This document shows positions 1-9,366 of a stretch of DNA of 64,000 nucleotides, piece after piece; within the stretch, counting starts at the first letter, position 1, and each line of letters starts with the position of its first letter. The DNA lies in NCBI RefSeq assembly GCF_018736045.1, contig NZ_CP076132.1:4575001-4639000 (forward strand). Reading direction: 5' to 3'. The position numbers were made by a program, and so were the translations under genes. Source of the DNA: Flammeovirga yaeyamensis (GTDB taxonomy: Bacteria; Bacteroidota; Bacteroidia; Cytophagales; Flammeovirgaceae). The notes under the pieces are model-generated. The model worked only from the letters and a program-made list of their open reading frames with translations, had not been told where the DNA came from and did not search any database.

Positions 1-1777
1 AAACTTTCATTGATTCTATATAGCCAATAATATCACCTTCCTTCACTTCATCACCAATCTTCTTTGGCTCTTCAGATGATGTCTTCGTCAAGAAAAACTT
101 ACCTTCCAATGGAGCCTGAACAGATTGCCCAATTTCTTTAGTGGCTTCTACTTTCGCTGGTACTAATTTTTGTTGATGATCTCCTACTTCCTTTTGACCA
201 TAACCAATCTTTACATCAAATGATTGCCCATCGACAGTAATGTTTAAATGTTGTGGTCTATCTTCAACCACATTATTTGATACTACCACAGGCTGATCCT
301 CCGTTTTCGACTTTCTTTTGGCTACATCGTCAACAAATGCAGCTTTTGCCTCTCCACTTTTATATGCTCTATACTGAGCAGGATGCATTGCAAACTCAAA
401 CAACTCTTCATTATCTTCCCCAAATTCCCATTTGTTTTTCAGCATTTCATCACTTGCCTTTTCCAGTTCATCTCCTAGTTGCTTATCATGAAACTCTTGT
501 GGATCCCCATCAAAGAAGTGTCTTTCTTGGGCATATGCCAGTGCTTTGATTTCATCAGCAACTTCTCCAGGAAGTTTACCCGATTTACCCAATAACATAT
601 CCCATGTATTATCATCAATTAAAGTCCAGCGTTCCTTACCTTTAATCAATTGCATCACATTCATCAAAGCTGTATTCTTCACATATTGAGAATAAGGAGT
701 AACAAGTGGCGGATAACCGAGCTTAGGCCAAATGAATTTCACTTCATCAAAAAGCTTAATCAACAACTCATCTTGAGTTAAGGTTGGCTGATCTCTTTTA
801 GATAACCACTTATTGATACTACTTAGATTATTTTCCAAATCGGCCATCAAAGAACCCATCATTCCACCAGGAAGACCCGGCCCGATAAGGAGGGAATTCA
901 TAAATCTATTTTTAGGATTGATATACAGCCCAAGGAAATCATCAATAAACTCTTGAGTGAGTCGCCTTACCTCCATATAAGCATTCATATTGATATCAGG
1001 GACAATGAATCCTGCATCTTTAAGCATTTCATGTGCTGTAATCAAATCAACATGCCCTGTACCCCAAGACAATGGCTCCATTCCGACATCAATATATTCC
1101 ACCCCAGCTCTAGCTACTTCCAATATAGAAGCAGGTGCAAAGCCTGGTCCTGAATGTGCGTGATATTGAATGATAGTTTGTGGATTTTTAGCTTTTATTC
1201 CTTTAACTATTTTACCTAAAGATTCTGGTCGCCCGATACCAGCCATATCTTTTATACAGATTTCATCTGCACCTACATCGATTAAATGATTGGCTAAATC
1301 CACATAATATTCAACAGTATGAACAGGAGAAAAAGTAATGGATAAACTCGCTTGGGCGATCATCCCTCCTTCTTTTGCAAACCGTATAGAGCGTTCTAAG
1401 TTTCTTGGATCATTTAGTCCACAAAAAGATCTCGCGATATCAGTCCCTTGCTTTTTCTTCAAGCGGAAAATCATTTTTCGCAACTCTTCAGAACACGGAC
1501 TCATCCGAATTCCATTTAATGATCTTTCCAACATATGCGTTTGAATACCCGCATCTTTAAATGGTTTTGTCCAAGCTCTTACCGCTTTATTCGGATTTTC
1601 TCCAAACAATAAATTGATTTGCTCGAAACCTCCTCCATTGGTTTCTACTCTACTGAAACATCCCATATCGACAATATGAGGTGCTACTTTCGTTAATTGA
1701 TCTACTCTAGGCACGTATTTCCCTGATGATTGCCACATATCGCGGTACACCAAAGAAAATTTAATTTCTCTGCTCAT
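1..1777 (-). CDS. oadA: Biotin-dependent decarboxylase alpha subunit (oxaloacetate decarboxylase / pyruvate carboxylase B type), C-terminus beyond window
   Basis: Carboxyltransferase subunit of a sodium-pump or pyruvate carboxylase-type enzyme. It moves CO2 between an oxo-acid and biotin. The start is ATG at 1777-1775; 592 codons are visible before the left edge. The N-terminal half is the TIM-barrel carboxyltransferase: YRDMWQS at residues 11-17 (the family usually has a similar RDxxQS), the biotin-facing lysine in CIKDMAG at about 176, and metal-binding histidines in HAHSGPG at 206-208. A PYC_OADA-type conserved domain follows. The last visible residues, IESMK, are the biotinylation site of a C-terminal carrier domain, so almost all of the protein is present. 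The gene directly upstream encodes OadG, which supports a membrane-bound sodium-translocating complex. OadB is not in the window. The exact substrate (oxaloacetate or another oxo-acid) cannot be read from the sequence. Confidence 0.85.
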   Translation of the reverse strand, partial: MSREIKFSLVYRDMWQSSGKYVPRVDQLTKVAPHIVDMGCFSRVETNGGGFEQINLLFGENPNKAVRAWTKPFKDAGIQTHMLERSLNGIRMSPCSEELRKMIFRLKKKQGTDIARSFCGLNDPRNLERSIRFAKEGGMIAQASLSITFSPVHTVEYYVDLANHLIDVGADEICIKDMAGIGRPESLGKIVKGIKAKNPQTIIQYHAHSGPGFAPASILEVARAGVEYIDVGMEPLSWGTGHVDLITAHEMLKDAGFIVPDINMNAYMEVRRLTQEFIDDFLGLYINPKNRFMNSLLIGPGLPGGMMGSLMADLENNLSSINKWLSKRDQPTLTQDELLIKLFDEVKFIWPKLGYPPLVTPYSQYVKNTALMNVMQLIKGKERWTLIDDNTWDMLLGKSGKLPGEVADEIKALAYAQERHFFDGDPQEFHDKQLGDELEKASDEMLKNKWEFGEDNEELFEFAMHPAQYRAYKSGEAKAAFVDDVAKRKSKTEDQPVVVSNNVVEDRPQHLNITVDGQSFDVKIGYGQKEVGDHQQKLVPAKVEATKEIGQSVQAPLEGKFFLTKTSSEEPKKIGDEVKEGDIIGYIESMKV

Positions 1778-1800
1778 TTTTAATGCTGATTAGGTTAAGG

Positions 1801-2079
1801 TTAAATTTTGTTCTTCGTTGATTTTGTAATTTCTACTACTCTTCCTTCTCCTTTTGTAGCGATTGAAACCGATGCGGAAAGAACGGCTACCATCTGAGGA
1901 GAAACTAAAGGCCCATTTTTTGGATTGATCGACTTTTTAGTTGGTATTTCTTCCGGCAAATAAGAGTTTGTGATGTTAATAATTAGCTTACCGGATAAAA
2001 CAACCATCGTTAGAATAGTAAATACAGTCCCCATCCCAACCACTAAAAGCAGCAGGGCTGATTCTAAATTTTCCATCAT
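1801..2079 (-). CDS. oadG: OadG-family sodium pump decarboxylase gamma subunit
   Basis: Small membrane subunit of the decarboxylase sodium pump; in this family it holds the alpha subunit to the membrane beta subunit. The 92-residue product has one N-terminal membrane segment (about residues 7-30, rich in L, V and G, with the GMGTVF motif typical of OadG) and a short polar tail. It reads into the alpha-subunit gene with a 23-base gap, so the two are almost certainly co-transcribed. A start at Met2 is equally possible. The family is short and divergent, so the call rests on the hydrophobic profile, the GMGTVF motif and the neighbour. Confidence 0.8.
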   Translation of the reverse strand: MMENLESALLLLVVGMGTVFTILTMVVLSGKLIINITNSYLPEEIPTKKSINPKNGPLVSPQMVAVLSASVSIATKGEGRVVEITKSTKNKI

Positions 2080-2311
2080 AATTTATTATTGGTATGTGTT
2101 GTTTCTAAGTTCTAGTTGATGTTGTCTTTGGATAAAAATCAATTTATAGCTTATCAATAAATTTTTAAGTGATGATTATCACTGAATTACATCAATTAAT
2201 ATTAGTGTTATTTCTACATTTATTTTTTATATGAATAATCACTTCATCCAAGACAAAAAGAGCAAATTGGAAAAGAAATTAGTATATTTATAGCTTACTA
2301 TTTTTCGAAAT

Positions 2312-4345
2312 ATGGATTTTAAATTAATAGCCGATTTTAAACCTATGGGTGATCAGCCCGCTGCCATTAAACAATTAGCAGAGGGAGTGGAAAGTGGAGA
2401 GGAATCTCAAATTCTTTTGGGTGTGACGGGTTCTGGTAAAACATTCAGTATAGCGAATGTTATCAAAGAGACCGGCCGACCGACATTAATATTGAGTCAT
2501 AATAAAACACTTGCAGCACAACTGTATGGAGAATTCAAGCAATTCTTTCCTGAAAATGCTGTAGAGTATTTTATTTCCTACTACGATTATTATCAACCTG
2601 AAGCGTATATTCAAACCACAGACACATTCATTGAAAAAGATTTAATGATCAATGAAGAAATTGAAAAGCTTCGATTGGCTTGTACTTCTGCTTTACTATC
2701 AGGTAGAAGAGATGTGATCGTGATTGCTTCTGTTTCTTGTATCTATGGTATCGGTAATCCTGAGGAATTCGGAAAAAATGTTCTCAAACTAAGAACAGGA
2801 ATTGAATATCCTCGACAAAAGTTACTTCGCGATTTTGTAGATATTCTTTACTCTAGAAATGAAATGGAATTTAACCGAGGTAATTTCAGAGTAAAAGGAG
2901 ATACGGTTGATATCTACCCTGCCTATGCAGATTTTGCTTATCGTATTATTTATTGGGATGATGAAATTGAAGAAATTCAACGTATCGATCCAATCACTGG
3001 CAAAATGCAATCCCGCGAAGATGGTATCACAATTTTCCCAGCCAACCTTTTTGTTACAAGCAAAGACACAGTAAATGATTCTATCGTTCAGATTCAAGAT
3101 GAAATGATAGAACAGATTAGATATTTCGAAAAAGATCAAAGAGTATTAGAATCCAAAAGAATAAAAGAAAGAACTGAATTCGATTTGGAGATGATCCGTG
3201 AGTTGGGTTATTGTTCTGGTATTGAAAACTACTCAAGATTTTTTGATAGAAGACGTCCAGGTCAACGCCCCTTCTGTCTCCTTGATTATTTCCCAGACGA
3301 TTTCTTAATGGTAATCGACGAAAGTCATGTTACTCTACCTCAAATTCGAGCAATGTGGGGAGGTGACCGTTCTAGAAAAATTTCGTTGGTAGATAATGGA
3401 TTCCGTTTACCTTCAGCTTTAGACAACCGACCACTTACTTTTAATGAATTTGAAAGTATCGTAAGTCAGAGTATTTATGTAAGTGCTACTCCTGGCGATT
3501 ACGAATTACTAAAAACAGAAGGAGCAATTACCGAACAAGTCATTCGCCCAACTGGACTTTTAGATCCAGAAATTGATGTTCGCCCAACACTAAATCAAAT
3601 TGATGATTTATTAGAGGAAGTCACAGCTACCATCGAAAAGGGGGATAGAATTTTAATTACCACGCTGACCAAGAGAATGGCGGAAGAATTATCCCGATAC
3701 CTAGATGATATCGGGGTAAAATCGACTTATCTCCACTCGGAAATTAAACCTTTAGATAGAGTAGAAATTCTAAGACAACTTCGTTTGGGTATCGTCGATG
3801 TACTTGTTGGTGTAAATCTCTTGAGAGAGGGATTGGATTTACCAGAAGTTTCTTTGGTGGCTATTATGGATGCAGACAAAGAAGGTTTCTTAAGAAATGA
3901 ACGCTCTTTGATACAAACGATCGGTCGTGCTGCCCGTAACTCGGAAGGTAGAGTAATTATGTACGCAGATAAAATGACTAAATCGATGGAAAAAGCGATT
4001 AGTGAAACCAAAAGGCGTCGTAAACTGCAGCATGAATATAATGTAGAACATGGTATCACTCCTACAACTGTAAGAAAATCACATGATGCTATTTTAGAAC
4101 AAACTCAAGTTGCTGATAGAAAAACAATCACTAAAGAATACCAAACTGAGGAAGAAAGCCAAGCAAAAGCAGCGGAAGAGGCATCAACTTATCAGGAAAA
4201 CAGTAAGTCTGCTAATATAAAAGAACAACTTGCTCAAGTGAAGAAAGATATGGAGAAAGCAGCAAGTAATCTTGATTTTGTAGAAGCAGCGAGGTTAAGA
4301 GATATAATGTTTGAACTTGAAAGAGTAAAGAATAGTAAGGTTTAA
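2312..4345 (+). CDS. uvrB: Excinuclease ABC subunit B (UvrB)
   Basis: DNA damage recognition helicase of nucleotide excision repair. It is loaded by UvrA, verifies the lesion and recruits UvrC. The 677-residue length is normal. Walker A GVTGSGKT is at residues 37-44; the beta-hairpin that is inserted between DNA strands is seen as YYDYYQPEAY near residue 92; the DESH helicase box is at VIDESH; the C-terminal helicase motifs (VGVNLLREGLDLPEV, QTIGRAAR) are intact. The last 40 residues form the UVR motif that contacts UvrC. It stands alone between divergent and convergent genes and has its own terminator at 4381-4417. Just after the stop codon there is a short heptamer-like repeat (GCAGGTAGTAGGTAG). 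Confidence 0.97.
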   Translation: MDFKLIADFKPMGDQPAAIKQLAEGVESGEESQILLGVTGSGKTFSIANVIKETGRPTLILSHNKTLAAQLYGEFKQFFPENAVEYFISYYDYYQPEAYIQTTDTFIEKDLMINEEIEKLRLACTSALLSGRRDVIVIASVSCIYGIGNPEEFGKNVLKLRTGIEYPRQKLLRDFVDILYSRNEMEFNRGNFRVKGDTVDIYPAYADFAYRIIYWDDEIEEIQRIDPITGKMQSREDGITIFPANLFVTSKDTVNDSIVQIQDEMIEQIRYFEKDQRVLESKRIKERTEFDLEMIRELGYCSGIENYSRFFDRRRPGQRPFCLLDYFPDDFLMVIDESHVTLPQIRAMWGGDRSRKISLVDNGFRLPSALDNRPLTFNEFESIVSQSIYVSATPGDYELLKTEGAITEQVIRPTGLLDPEIDVRPTLNQIDDLLEEVTATIEKGDRILITTLTKRMAEELSRYLDDIGVKSTYLHSEIKPLDRVEILRQLRLGIVDVLVGVNLLREGLDLPEVSLVAIMDADKEGFLRNERSLIQTIGRAARNSEGRVIMYADKMTKSMEKAISETKRRRKLQHEYNVEHGITPTTVRKSHDAILEQTQVADRKTITKEYQTEEESQAKAAEEASTYQENSKSANIKEQLAQVKKDMEKAASNLDFVEAARLRDIMFELERVKNSKV

Positions 4346-4380
4346 GCAGGTAGTAGGTAGTAATTTACTTTGATATATGG

Positions 4381-4417
4381 AATCCCATTGGAATGTATTT
4401 TCTGATGGGATTTTTTT
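4381..4417 (+). terminator. Intrinsic terminator after uvrB
   Basis: AATCCCAT pairs with ATGGGATT across a 16-base loop and is followed by a run of seven T. It lies 35 bases after the uvrB stop codon. Confidence 0.7.
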
Positions 4418-4420
4418 ATA

Positions 4421-4452
4421 GTTAGGAATTAGGAACGAGGAGTTAGGAGTTT
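4421..4452. repeat. Degenerate GTTAGGA-like direct repeat
   Basis: The stretch between the uvrB and tuf terminators is made of imperfect copies of GTTAGGA / ATTAGGA / GTTAGGA around an ACGAG core. A related AACTAAGGAACTAAGG stretch sits at about 14350, close to the AGCAGGT array. No gene is seen here. Confidence 0.5.
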
Positions 4453-4521
4453 TTTGATTATTACTTTTCGATAAATCATATAAACTGAAGATGCTTATGC
4501 ATTTATTAAAACCCTGTAAAA

Positions 4522-4557
4522 TATAAAAAGAGGTTATCTATTGCTAGATAACCTCTT
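4522..4557 (-). terminator. Intrinsic terminator after tuf
   Basis: AAGAGGTTATCTA (4528-4540) pairs perfectly with TAGATAACCTCTT (4545-4557) around a TTGC loop. On the minus strand the stem is followed by a T-rich tail (TTTTTATATTTTA). It closes the tRNA-Tyr/tRNA-Thr/tuf unit. Confidence 0.85.
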
Positions 4558-4589
4558 AATATATGTGCTCAACTAATGTTGAGAATCAA

Positions 4590-5768
4590 TTACTCAACGA
4601 TTGTAGTAACTTGACCTGCACCTACTGTACGTCCACCTTCACGGATCGCGAAACGAAGACCTTCCTCCATTGCGATTTCCTTTTGAAGATCAACTGTGAT
4701 AGTTACGTTATCACCAGGCATTACCATCTCAACACCGTCAGGTAGAGCGATAGTACCAGTTACGTCAGTTGTACGGAAGTAGAACTGAGGGTTGTAACCT
4801 TTGAAGAATGGAGTGTGACGACCACCTTCTTCTTTTGAAAGAACGTAGATCTCAGCAGTAAACTTCTTGTGAGGAGTTACAGAACCTGGCTTACAGATTA
4901 CCATACCACGCTTGATGTCAGCTTTGTCGATACCTCTAAGAAGGATACCTACGTTGTCACCAGCTTCACCTCTATCCAAGATCTTACGGAACATCTCAAC
5001 ACCAGTAATAGTTGATGTTAATTTGTCACCAAGACCCATGATTTCAACTGCGTCACCTGTGTTAGCAACACCTTTCTCAATACGACCTGTAGCTACTGTA
5101 CCACGACCTGTGATCGAGAATACGTCCTCTACTGGCATTAAGAAATCCTTGTCTACGTCACGCTCTGGTAGAGGAATTTCAGTATCAACAGCTTCCATTA
5201 ATTCTTCAACTGTTTTTACCCACTTATCTTCACCGTTCAATGCACCTAATGCAGAACCACGAACGATAACAGCGTCCTCATAACCTTTAGACTCAAGTTC
5301 TTCAGCTACTTCCATTTCAACTAGCTCAAGCATCTCTTCGTCGTCTACCATATCCGCTTTGTTCAAGAACACAACGATTTTAGGTACACCAACCTGACGA
5401 GCTAATAGGATGTGCTCTTTAGTTTGAGGCATAGCACCATCTGTAGCAGCAACTACAAGGATAGCACCGTCCATTTGTGCAGCACCAGTTACCATGTTTT
5501 TCACGTAATCGGCGTGACCTGGACAGTCAACGTGTGCGTAGTGACGGTTCTCAGTTTGGTATTCAACGTGTGAAGTGTTGATCGTGATACCACGTTCTTT
5601 TTCTTCTGGAGCGTTGTCAATTTGTGAGAAATCTCTTTGTTCAGCAAGACCTTTGTTTGCTAAAACTGATGAAATTGCCGCAGTTAAAGTAGTTTTACCG
5701 TGGTCAACGTGACCGATTGTACCAATGTTCAAATGGGGTTTCGAACGGTCAAATGTTTCCTTAGCCAT
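4590..5768 (-). CDS. tuf: Elongation factor Tu
   Basis: GTPase that carries aminoacyl-tRNA to the ribosomal A site. The 392-residue length is normal. GTP-binding motifs are intact: GHVDHGKT at residues 19-26, DCPGH, NKAD and the SALG-type motif. Domains 2 and 3 follow with the usual RTVGAGQVT end. It is the last gene of a minus-strand unit that begins with tRNA-Tyr and tRNA-Thr and uses the promoter at 6170-6200. In most bacteria tuf lies directly before tRNA-Trp and secE; here those lie 10 kb away on the opposite strand. Codon choice is strongly biased, as expected of a highly expressed gene. Confidence 0.98.
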   Translation of the reverse strand: MAKETFDRSKPHLNIGTIGHVDHGKTTLTAAISSVLANKGLAEQRDFSQIDNAPEEKERGITINTSHVEYQTENRHYAHVDCPGHADYVKNMVTGAAQMDGAILVVAATDGAMPQTKEHILLARQVGVPKIVVFLNKADMVDDEEMLELVEMEVAEELESKGYEDAVIVRGSALGALNGEDKWVKTVEELMEAVDTEIPLPERDVDKDFLMPVEDVFSITGRGTVATGRIEKGVANTGDAVEIMGLGDKLTSTITGVEMFRKILDRGEAGDNVGILLRGIDKADIKRGMVICKPGSVTPHKKFTAEIYVLSKEEGGRHTPFFKGYNPQFYFRTTDVTGTIALPDGVEMVMPGDNVTITVDLQKEIAMEEGLRFAIREGGRTVGAGQVTTIVE

Positions 5769-5832
5769 CTTTTCTAAAAAGAATTATATACAATTAATAG
5801 ATTTCAATCTTCAGATTTTGAAAGCAAAATCG

Positions 5833-5904
5833 AGCTGCCGAGGAGATTTGAACTCCCGACCTCTTCCTTACCAAGGAAGTACTCTACCCCTGAGCTACGG
5901 CAGC
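5833..5904 (-). tRNA. tRNA-Thr (GGT)
   Basis: A 72-base cloverleaf. The acceptor stem GCTGCCG pairs with CGGCAGC, the D arm is GCTCAGGGGTAGAGT, and the anticodon arm CTTCC-TTGGTAA-GGAAG carries GGT. The T arm contains GTTCAAATC. The CCA end is not encoded. It lies between tRNA-Tyr and tuf, the usual Bacteroidota neighbourhood. Confidence 0.95.
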
Positions 5905-6038
5905 TTATGCGAATACCGCAATCTAGCTAGGCAGATTTACCGATTTTCCTTAAAAGGTATAATTAGAGATCTGAAGAAAACTAACTATACTTTTCTCAAC
6001 AAACGCCATTATCCGAAGACAACTTTGTCTGTTAATAG

Positions 6039-6119
6039 TGGGAGGGGCAGGATTCGAACCTGCGAAGCCGAAGCAACGGATTTACAGTCCGTCCCATTTG
6101 ACCGCTCTGGAACCTTCCC
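6039..6119 (-). tRNA. tRNA-Tyr (GTA)
   Basis: An 81-base class II tRNA with a long variable arm. The anticodon arm ACGGA-CTGTAAA-TCCGT carries GTA, and the T arm is GCAGG-TTCGAAT-CCTGC. The acceptor stem GGGAAGG faces CCCTCCC, leaving an A5-C68 mismatch that all three Tyr copies in the window share. It is the first gene of the Tyr-Thr-tuf unit. The CCA end is not encoded. Confidence 0.95.
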
Positions 6120-6169
6120 AAGGCAAGATTTTGAGTACCAAAAAATGGTTCTCGTATCTATTCGAGATG

Positions 6170-6200
6170 CAAAGGTAAATTGATTTTCAAAAACTTCAAA
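6170..6200 (-). promoter_or_regulatory. Bacteroidota-type promoter of tRNA-Tyr/tRNA-Thr/tuf
   Basis: On the minus strand a -33 TTTG (complement of 6197-6200) is separated by exactly 19 bases from a -7 TACCTTTG (complement of 6170-6177). This matches the Bacteroidota vegetative consensus TTTG-N19-TAnnTTTG. The tRNA begins about 50 bases downstream. The same element with the same spacing occurs before two other tRNA units in the window. Confidence 0.8.
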
Positions 6201-6450
6201 CATCTAACTAAAAAATAGATAGATTTATATACGTTAAAATAGGTTTTTATTGGATAAGTGATAATTACAGTGCAATTAAAACGACTTACAAACCATTAAA
6301 AATCAACAAGTTGCAATATATATTTTTCTATTTTAAATCTTTGTTAAGAGTATGCAAACAAACCTTTCTAAATCAAAAATTTATTCAAGTTTTTTCATTT
6401 TAGGCTTTAATTTGGGTTTATATTGTATTTAAAGTCGGAATTTATGGTAT

Positions 6451-7362
6451 TTATTTCGTTCTCAGTAACAAACCTTCTCTTAGAGATGCTGAAGATATAA
6501 ATAATTTTCCTAAAGACAATTTATCTAGGACACATTTTAGTAAACAAGAAGCCGGAACGACCATATCTACCCTCTGAGGAATAAGTCCTTTTATCTTAAA
6601 ACGTTCTTCTCTATTCCATCCCACAAACTTCTCATACATTTCATCATAATCGGAATTATCTACCACTTGTACATCCTTTGCTGACACATTATTATAAGCT
6701 CCATAAACTTCTTGAATCGTATGGAAAGTACCTGCTGCTCCTATAATTTTCTTTGGTTGATATTTTCCGACGGCATCCCAAAGCGACATCAACCTGTTCT
6801 CTACATAATCAAATAATGCTTCTTTATCTGATGATGCAATAGGATCTATCTTGCAAAAGGAATCAAATAATCGTTGTGCTCCCACTTCAAAACTTTCTTT
6901 CCAAAGCACTTTTTCGCTATCACAAATAATAAATTCTGTACTTCCACCACCTATATCCATAATAATAGCTGTGTCTTCTATTGATATGTCAGACCGTACA
7001 CCATAATAAATCACTTCTGCCTCTTCATCTCCTTGAATGATATTTACATCAAAATTAAACTTTGATTTAATCGCTTCACGAAATTCTACTCCATTCTTAG
7101 CTACTCTTACTGCACTTGTAGCGGCTACTTCAATAGACACCACATCATATTCACTTATTATTTGATGAAACTTTCCGAGTGCATCAAACGCTCTTTGCTG
7201 TGCCTTCTCTGTAATATAACCATCGGAGATTCCTCCCTTTCCTAATCGAACAAAAATATCTTCAGTATATAATTTCTTTATCTTATCATGACCTTCCACT
7301 TCTCCTATTAATAACTGAAAAGTGTTGGTCCCCATATCAATTGATGCTTTTCTTTGTGTCAT
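6451..7362 (-). CDS. Ppx/GppA-family phosphatase (exopolyphosphatase)
   Basis: An ASKHA-fold phosphatase that removes phosphate from polyphosphate or from pppGpp. The 303 residues correspond to the short, catalytic-domain-only form. The phosphate-1 loop IDMGTNTFQLL is at residues 8-18 and the phosphate-2 loop IMDIGGGSTEF is in the middle; acidic residues such as E119 lie between them. There is no C-terminal HD domain. The gene is divergent from the DUF368 gene and ends about 250 bases before the tuf-unit promoter. The choice between polyphosphate and pppGpp as substrate cannot be made from sequence alone. Confidence 0.88.
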   Translation of the reverse strand: MTQRKASIDMGTNTFQLLIGEVEGHDKIKKLYTEDIFVRLGKGGISDGYITEKAQQRAFDALGKFHQIISEYDVVSIEVAATSAVRVAKNGVEFREAIKSKFNFDVNIIQGDEEAEVIYYGVRSDISIEDTAIIMDIGGGSTEFIICDSEKVLWKESFEVGAQRLFDSFCKIDPIASSDKEALFDYVENRLMSLWDAVGKYQPKKIIGAAGTFHTIQEVYGAYNNVSAKDVQVVDNSDYDEMYEKFVGWNREERFKIKGLIPQRVDMVVPASCLLKCVLDKLSLGKLFISSASLREGLLLRTK

Positions 7363-7388
7363 TTCTGATAGATTTAAATGAACTACCT

Positions 7389-7396
7389 TATATTTG
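7389..7396 (+). promoter_or_regulatory. Possible -7 element upstream of the DUF368 gene
   Basis: TATATTTG fits the TAnnTTTG consensus and lies 23 bases before the start codon. No good TTTG is found at the right distance upstream (the nearest, at 7353-7356, is too far), so this is tentative. Confidence 0.4.
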
Positions 7397-7419
7397 CCCC
7401 AAATTAGAAGATCAAATCA

Positions 7420-8337
7420 ATGAAAGAAAAACTTTTTATCTTTTTAAAAGGATTAGCTATGGGTGCGGCTGATGTAGTACCCGGTGTTTCTGGAGGAACA
7501 GTTGCATTTATTACGGGTATTTATGAGCGATTATTGAATGCAATCAATTCTATCGACCTTGAAGCATTAAAACTATTATCGAAATTTAAAATCAAGGAAC
7601 TTTGGGAAAAACTAGACCTTAATTTCTTACTTCCATTATTTGTAGGTATTGGCACAGCGGTATTCTCACTAGCTAAATTGATGAAATATCTTTTAGTTCA
7701 TGAACCTATCGGGCTTTGGTCTTTCTTCTTTGGATTAATCATCGCTTCTACTTTGCTTGTGGGAAAACAAGTGAAGAAATGGAATGTAGCCACGATCATA
7801 GCCATTATTATAGGTGCAGTTCTTTCGTATTGGATCACCATCGCCACACCTAGTCAGGCTCCTGAAGGAATGATTTATATCTTCTTCGCCGGTATGATTG
7901 CTATTTGTGCCATGATACTTCCAGGTATTTCTGGTTCATTCATGTTACTATTAATGGGACAATATGATCAGATTATCTCTGCGATTACAGACTTAAATAT
8001 TAAAGTAATTGCGGTATTTGGAGCGGGTGCTGCTATTGGTATCACTAGTTTCTCTAGAATATTATCATTCCTATTAAAGAAGTATCACGATTTCACTATT
8101 GCTCTTTTATCGGGAGTAATGATTGGTTCTTTAAATAAGGTATGGCCTTGGAAACAGATCTTGAAGACTTATGTAGACCGTCACGGAGAAACGAAACCTT
8201 TAATTGAGAAGTCTATTCTTCCTCAACACTTCGAAGGTGATAATCAGTTGATCTTAGCAATTGTGTTGGCTATTGTTGGTTTTGTGTTAGTATATGGAAT
8301 TGAGAAGTTTGCTTCTAAAGATACTGAAGTAGCATAA
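7420..8337 (+). CDS. DUF368 family undecaprenyl-phosphate translocase (PopT-like)
   Basis: Multi-pass inner-membrane protein. Recent work assigned the DUF368 family a role in returning undecaprenyl phosphate to the cytoplasmic face for reuse in wall synthesis; the assignment here is by family. The 305-residue product begins with the family signature GAADVVPGVSGGTVAF (residues 15-30) and has a second inverted-like copy, AMILPGISGSFMLLLMGQY, near residue 165. These two re-entrant-like motifs are the clearest hallmark. About eight hydrophobic segments are visible. The gene is not in an operon. The IS3 element begins 14 bases after its stop codon, so its natural terminator now appears to lie beyond the element. 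Confidence 0.88.
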   Translation: MKEKLFIFLKGLAMGAADVVPGVSGGTVAFITGIYERLLNAINSIDLEALKLLSKFKIKELWEKLDLNFLLPLFVGIGTAVFSLAKLMKYLLVHEPIGLWSFFFGLIIASTLLVGKQVKKWNVATIIAIIIGAVLSYWITIATPSQAPEGMIYIFFAGMIAICAMILPGISGSFMLLLMGQYDQIISAITDLNIKVIAVFGAGAAIGITSFSRILSFLLKKYHDFTIALLSGVMIGSLNKVWPWKQILKTYVDRHGETKPLIEKSILPQHFEGDNQLILAIVLAIVGFVLVYGIEKFASKDTEVA

Positions 8338-8350
8338 ATATCAACAACCT

Positions 8351-8375
8351 TGTAAAGTCCTGAAATAACGATACA
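8351..8375 (+). repeat. IS3 left terminal inverted repeat
   Basis: A 25-base end pairing with 9780-9804 at 23 positions; the mismatches are at positions 5 and 12 of the repeat. Confidence 0.88.
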
Positions 8376-8403
8376 GGTTTTTACTAAATTTATTTTAAAT
8401 ATA

Positions 8404-8439
8404 AGACTCAATAATTTAAAAGTTATTGGGTCTTTTTTT
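8404..8439 (+). terminator. Hairpin inside the IS left end
   Basis: AGACTCAATAA pairs with TTATTGGGTCT (one G-T pair) and is followed by seven T and a C on the plus strand. It lies inside the element, between the left end and orfB. It would stop transcription coming in from the DUF368 gene and may now serve as that gene's terminator. Confidence 0.6.
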
Positions 8440-8479
8440 CGCCTAACATATTTCCACCATTAAAGGTTTCTAAAATTTG

Positions 8480-9295
8480 TTATGTTGCTTTTACCTTTAC
8501 CTTTTGGTAAGTTCTTCTTCTTTTTCCTCTTGTTTTATGCATTTGAATTGGTGTTTTCATATAGCATGACATATGAGGTCGCACTAAGTTATAAGTTTTT
8601 ATACATTCTTTTAAGTATGCTTCAAAGACTATTTCATAATTAACATATTTACTCAGATTAAAATCATGCTTTATGGTTCTGTTGATGCGTTCTGCAATAG
8701 CATTTTTATATGGATCATAAGTCTCAGTCATACTCGTTATAATTTTTGCTTTTCTAAGCAATTTCTGATAAGCTTTGCTGCAATACTGTACACCTCTATC
8801 TGAGTGATGAATTAACTTTTCCCCCTTATACTCACGTTGTTTTATTGCCATTTTTAATGCCCTAATTGCACCTTGCTTATCTAACGACCTAGATAAGTCA
8901 TATCCCATAATTTTTTTAGAATAAGCATCCGTAATTAAAGCTAAATACCAAGGGTTATCTCTTGTGCCAACATATGTAATATCAGCTACCATGACTTGTT
9001 CAGGCCTAGTAATTTCTAAGCCATCAACCAAATCTGGATAAGTTTTGAATCTATGATCTGAGTCTGTTGTTACATGATATGCTCTCTTAGGTTTTATATC
9101 TAAGTGATTGGCTTTCAAAATCTGCAGCAATTTATCTCGTCCTACACCCAGAGATTTCAAATCAGAGTACAGTAGAGTGTACAACATTCTATGACCACTG
9201 TTGGGTAACTTTATTCTAACGTTTTCTACGAGTGATACTACTTGCTCAGAAATTTTCAGATCTTTTTCTTTTCGCTTAATAGAGCGGTAATACAC
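8480..9295 (-). CDS. IS3-family transposase OrfB (DDE catalytic domain)
   Basis: Catalytic half of the transposase, with an HTH_21-like N-terminal region and an rve integrase core. The DDE triad is visible: D in VADITY, D in HHSDRG, E in NAIAERIN. The conservative start shown is a GTG at 9295. The open frame continues upstream to 9382 with no ATG, exactly to the slippery site, so the functional product is almost certainly the OrfAB fusion made by -1 frameshifting, read as 9762-9382 then 9382-8480. The GTG start is therefore probably not used. Confidence 0.9.
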   Translation of the reverse strand: MYYRSIKRKEKDLKISEQVVSLVENVRIKLPNSGHRMLYTLLYSDLKSLGVGRDKLLQILKANHLDIKPKRAYHVTTDSDHRFKTYPDLVDGLEITRPEQVMVADITYVGTRDNPWYLALITDAYSKKIMGYDLSRSLDKQGAIRALKMAIKQREYKGEKLIHHSDRGVQYCSKAYQKLLRKAKIITSMTETYDPYKNAIAERINRTIKHDFNLSKYVNYEIVFEAYLKECIKTYNLVRPHMSCYMKTPIQMHKTRGKRRRTYQKVKVKAT

Positions 9296-9366
9296 TTGAC
9301 GGTCTTTCCCAAGTAATTGACTTGAATATTCTACACCTTTAGAATACTCACCTCTGAAATGGTCTA

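Noticed and set aside
2080-2311. Divergent promoter pair between oadG and uvrB
   Set aside because: TATATTTA at 2283-2290 resembles a -7 element, but TTGG lies only 12 bases upstream. No pair at the correct spacing was found.
5725-6203. Open frames of 152 and 64 residues across tRNA-Thr and tRNA-Tyr
   Set aside because: They run through both tRNA genes and through the tuf promoter, and the peptide is the translated tRNA sequence. Similar frames at 15140-15379 and 47669-47939 have the same cause.
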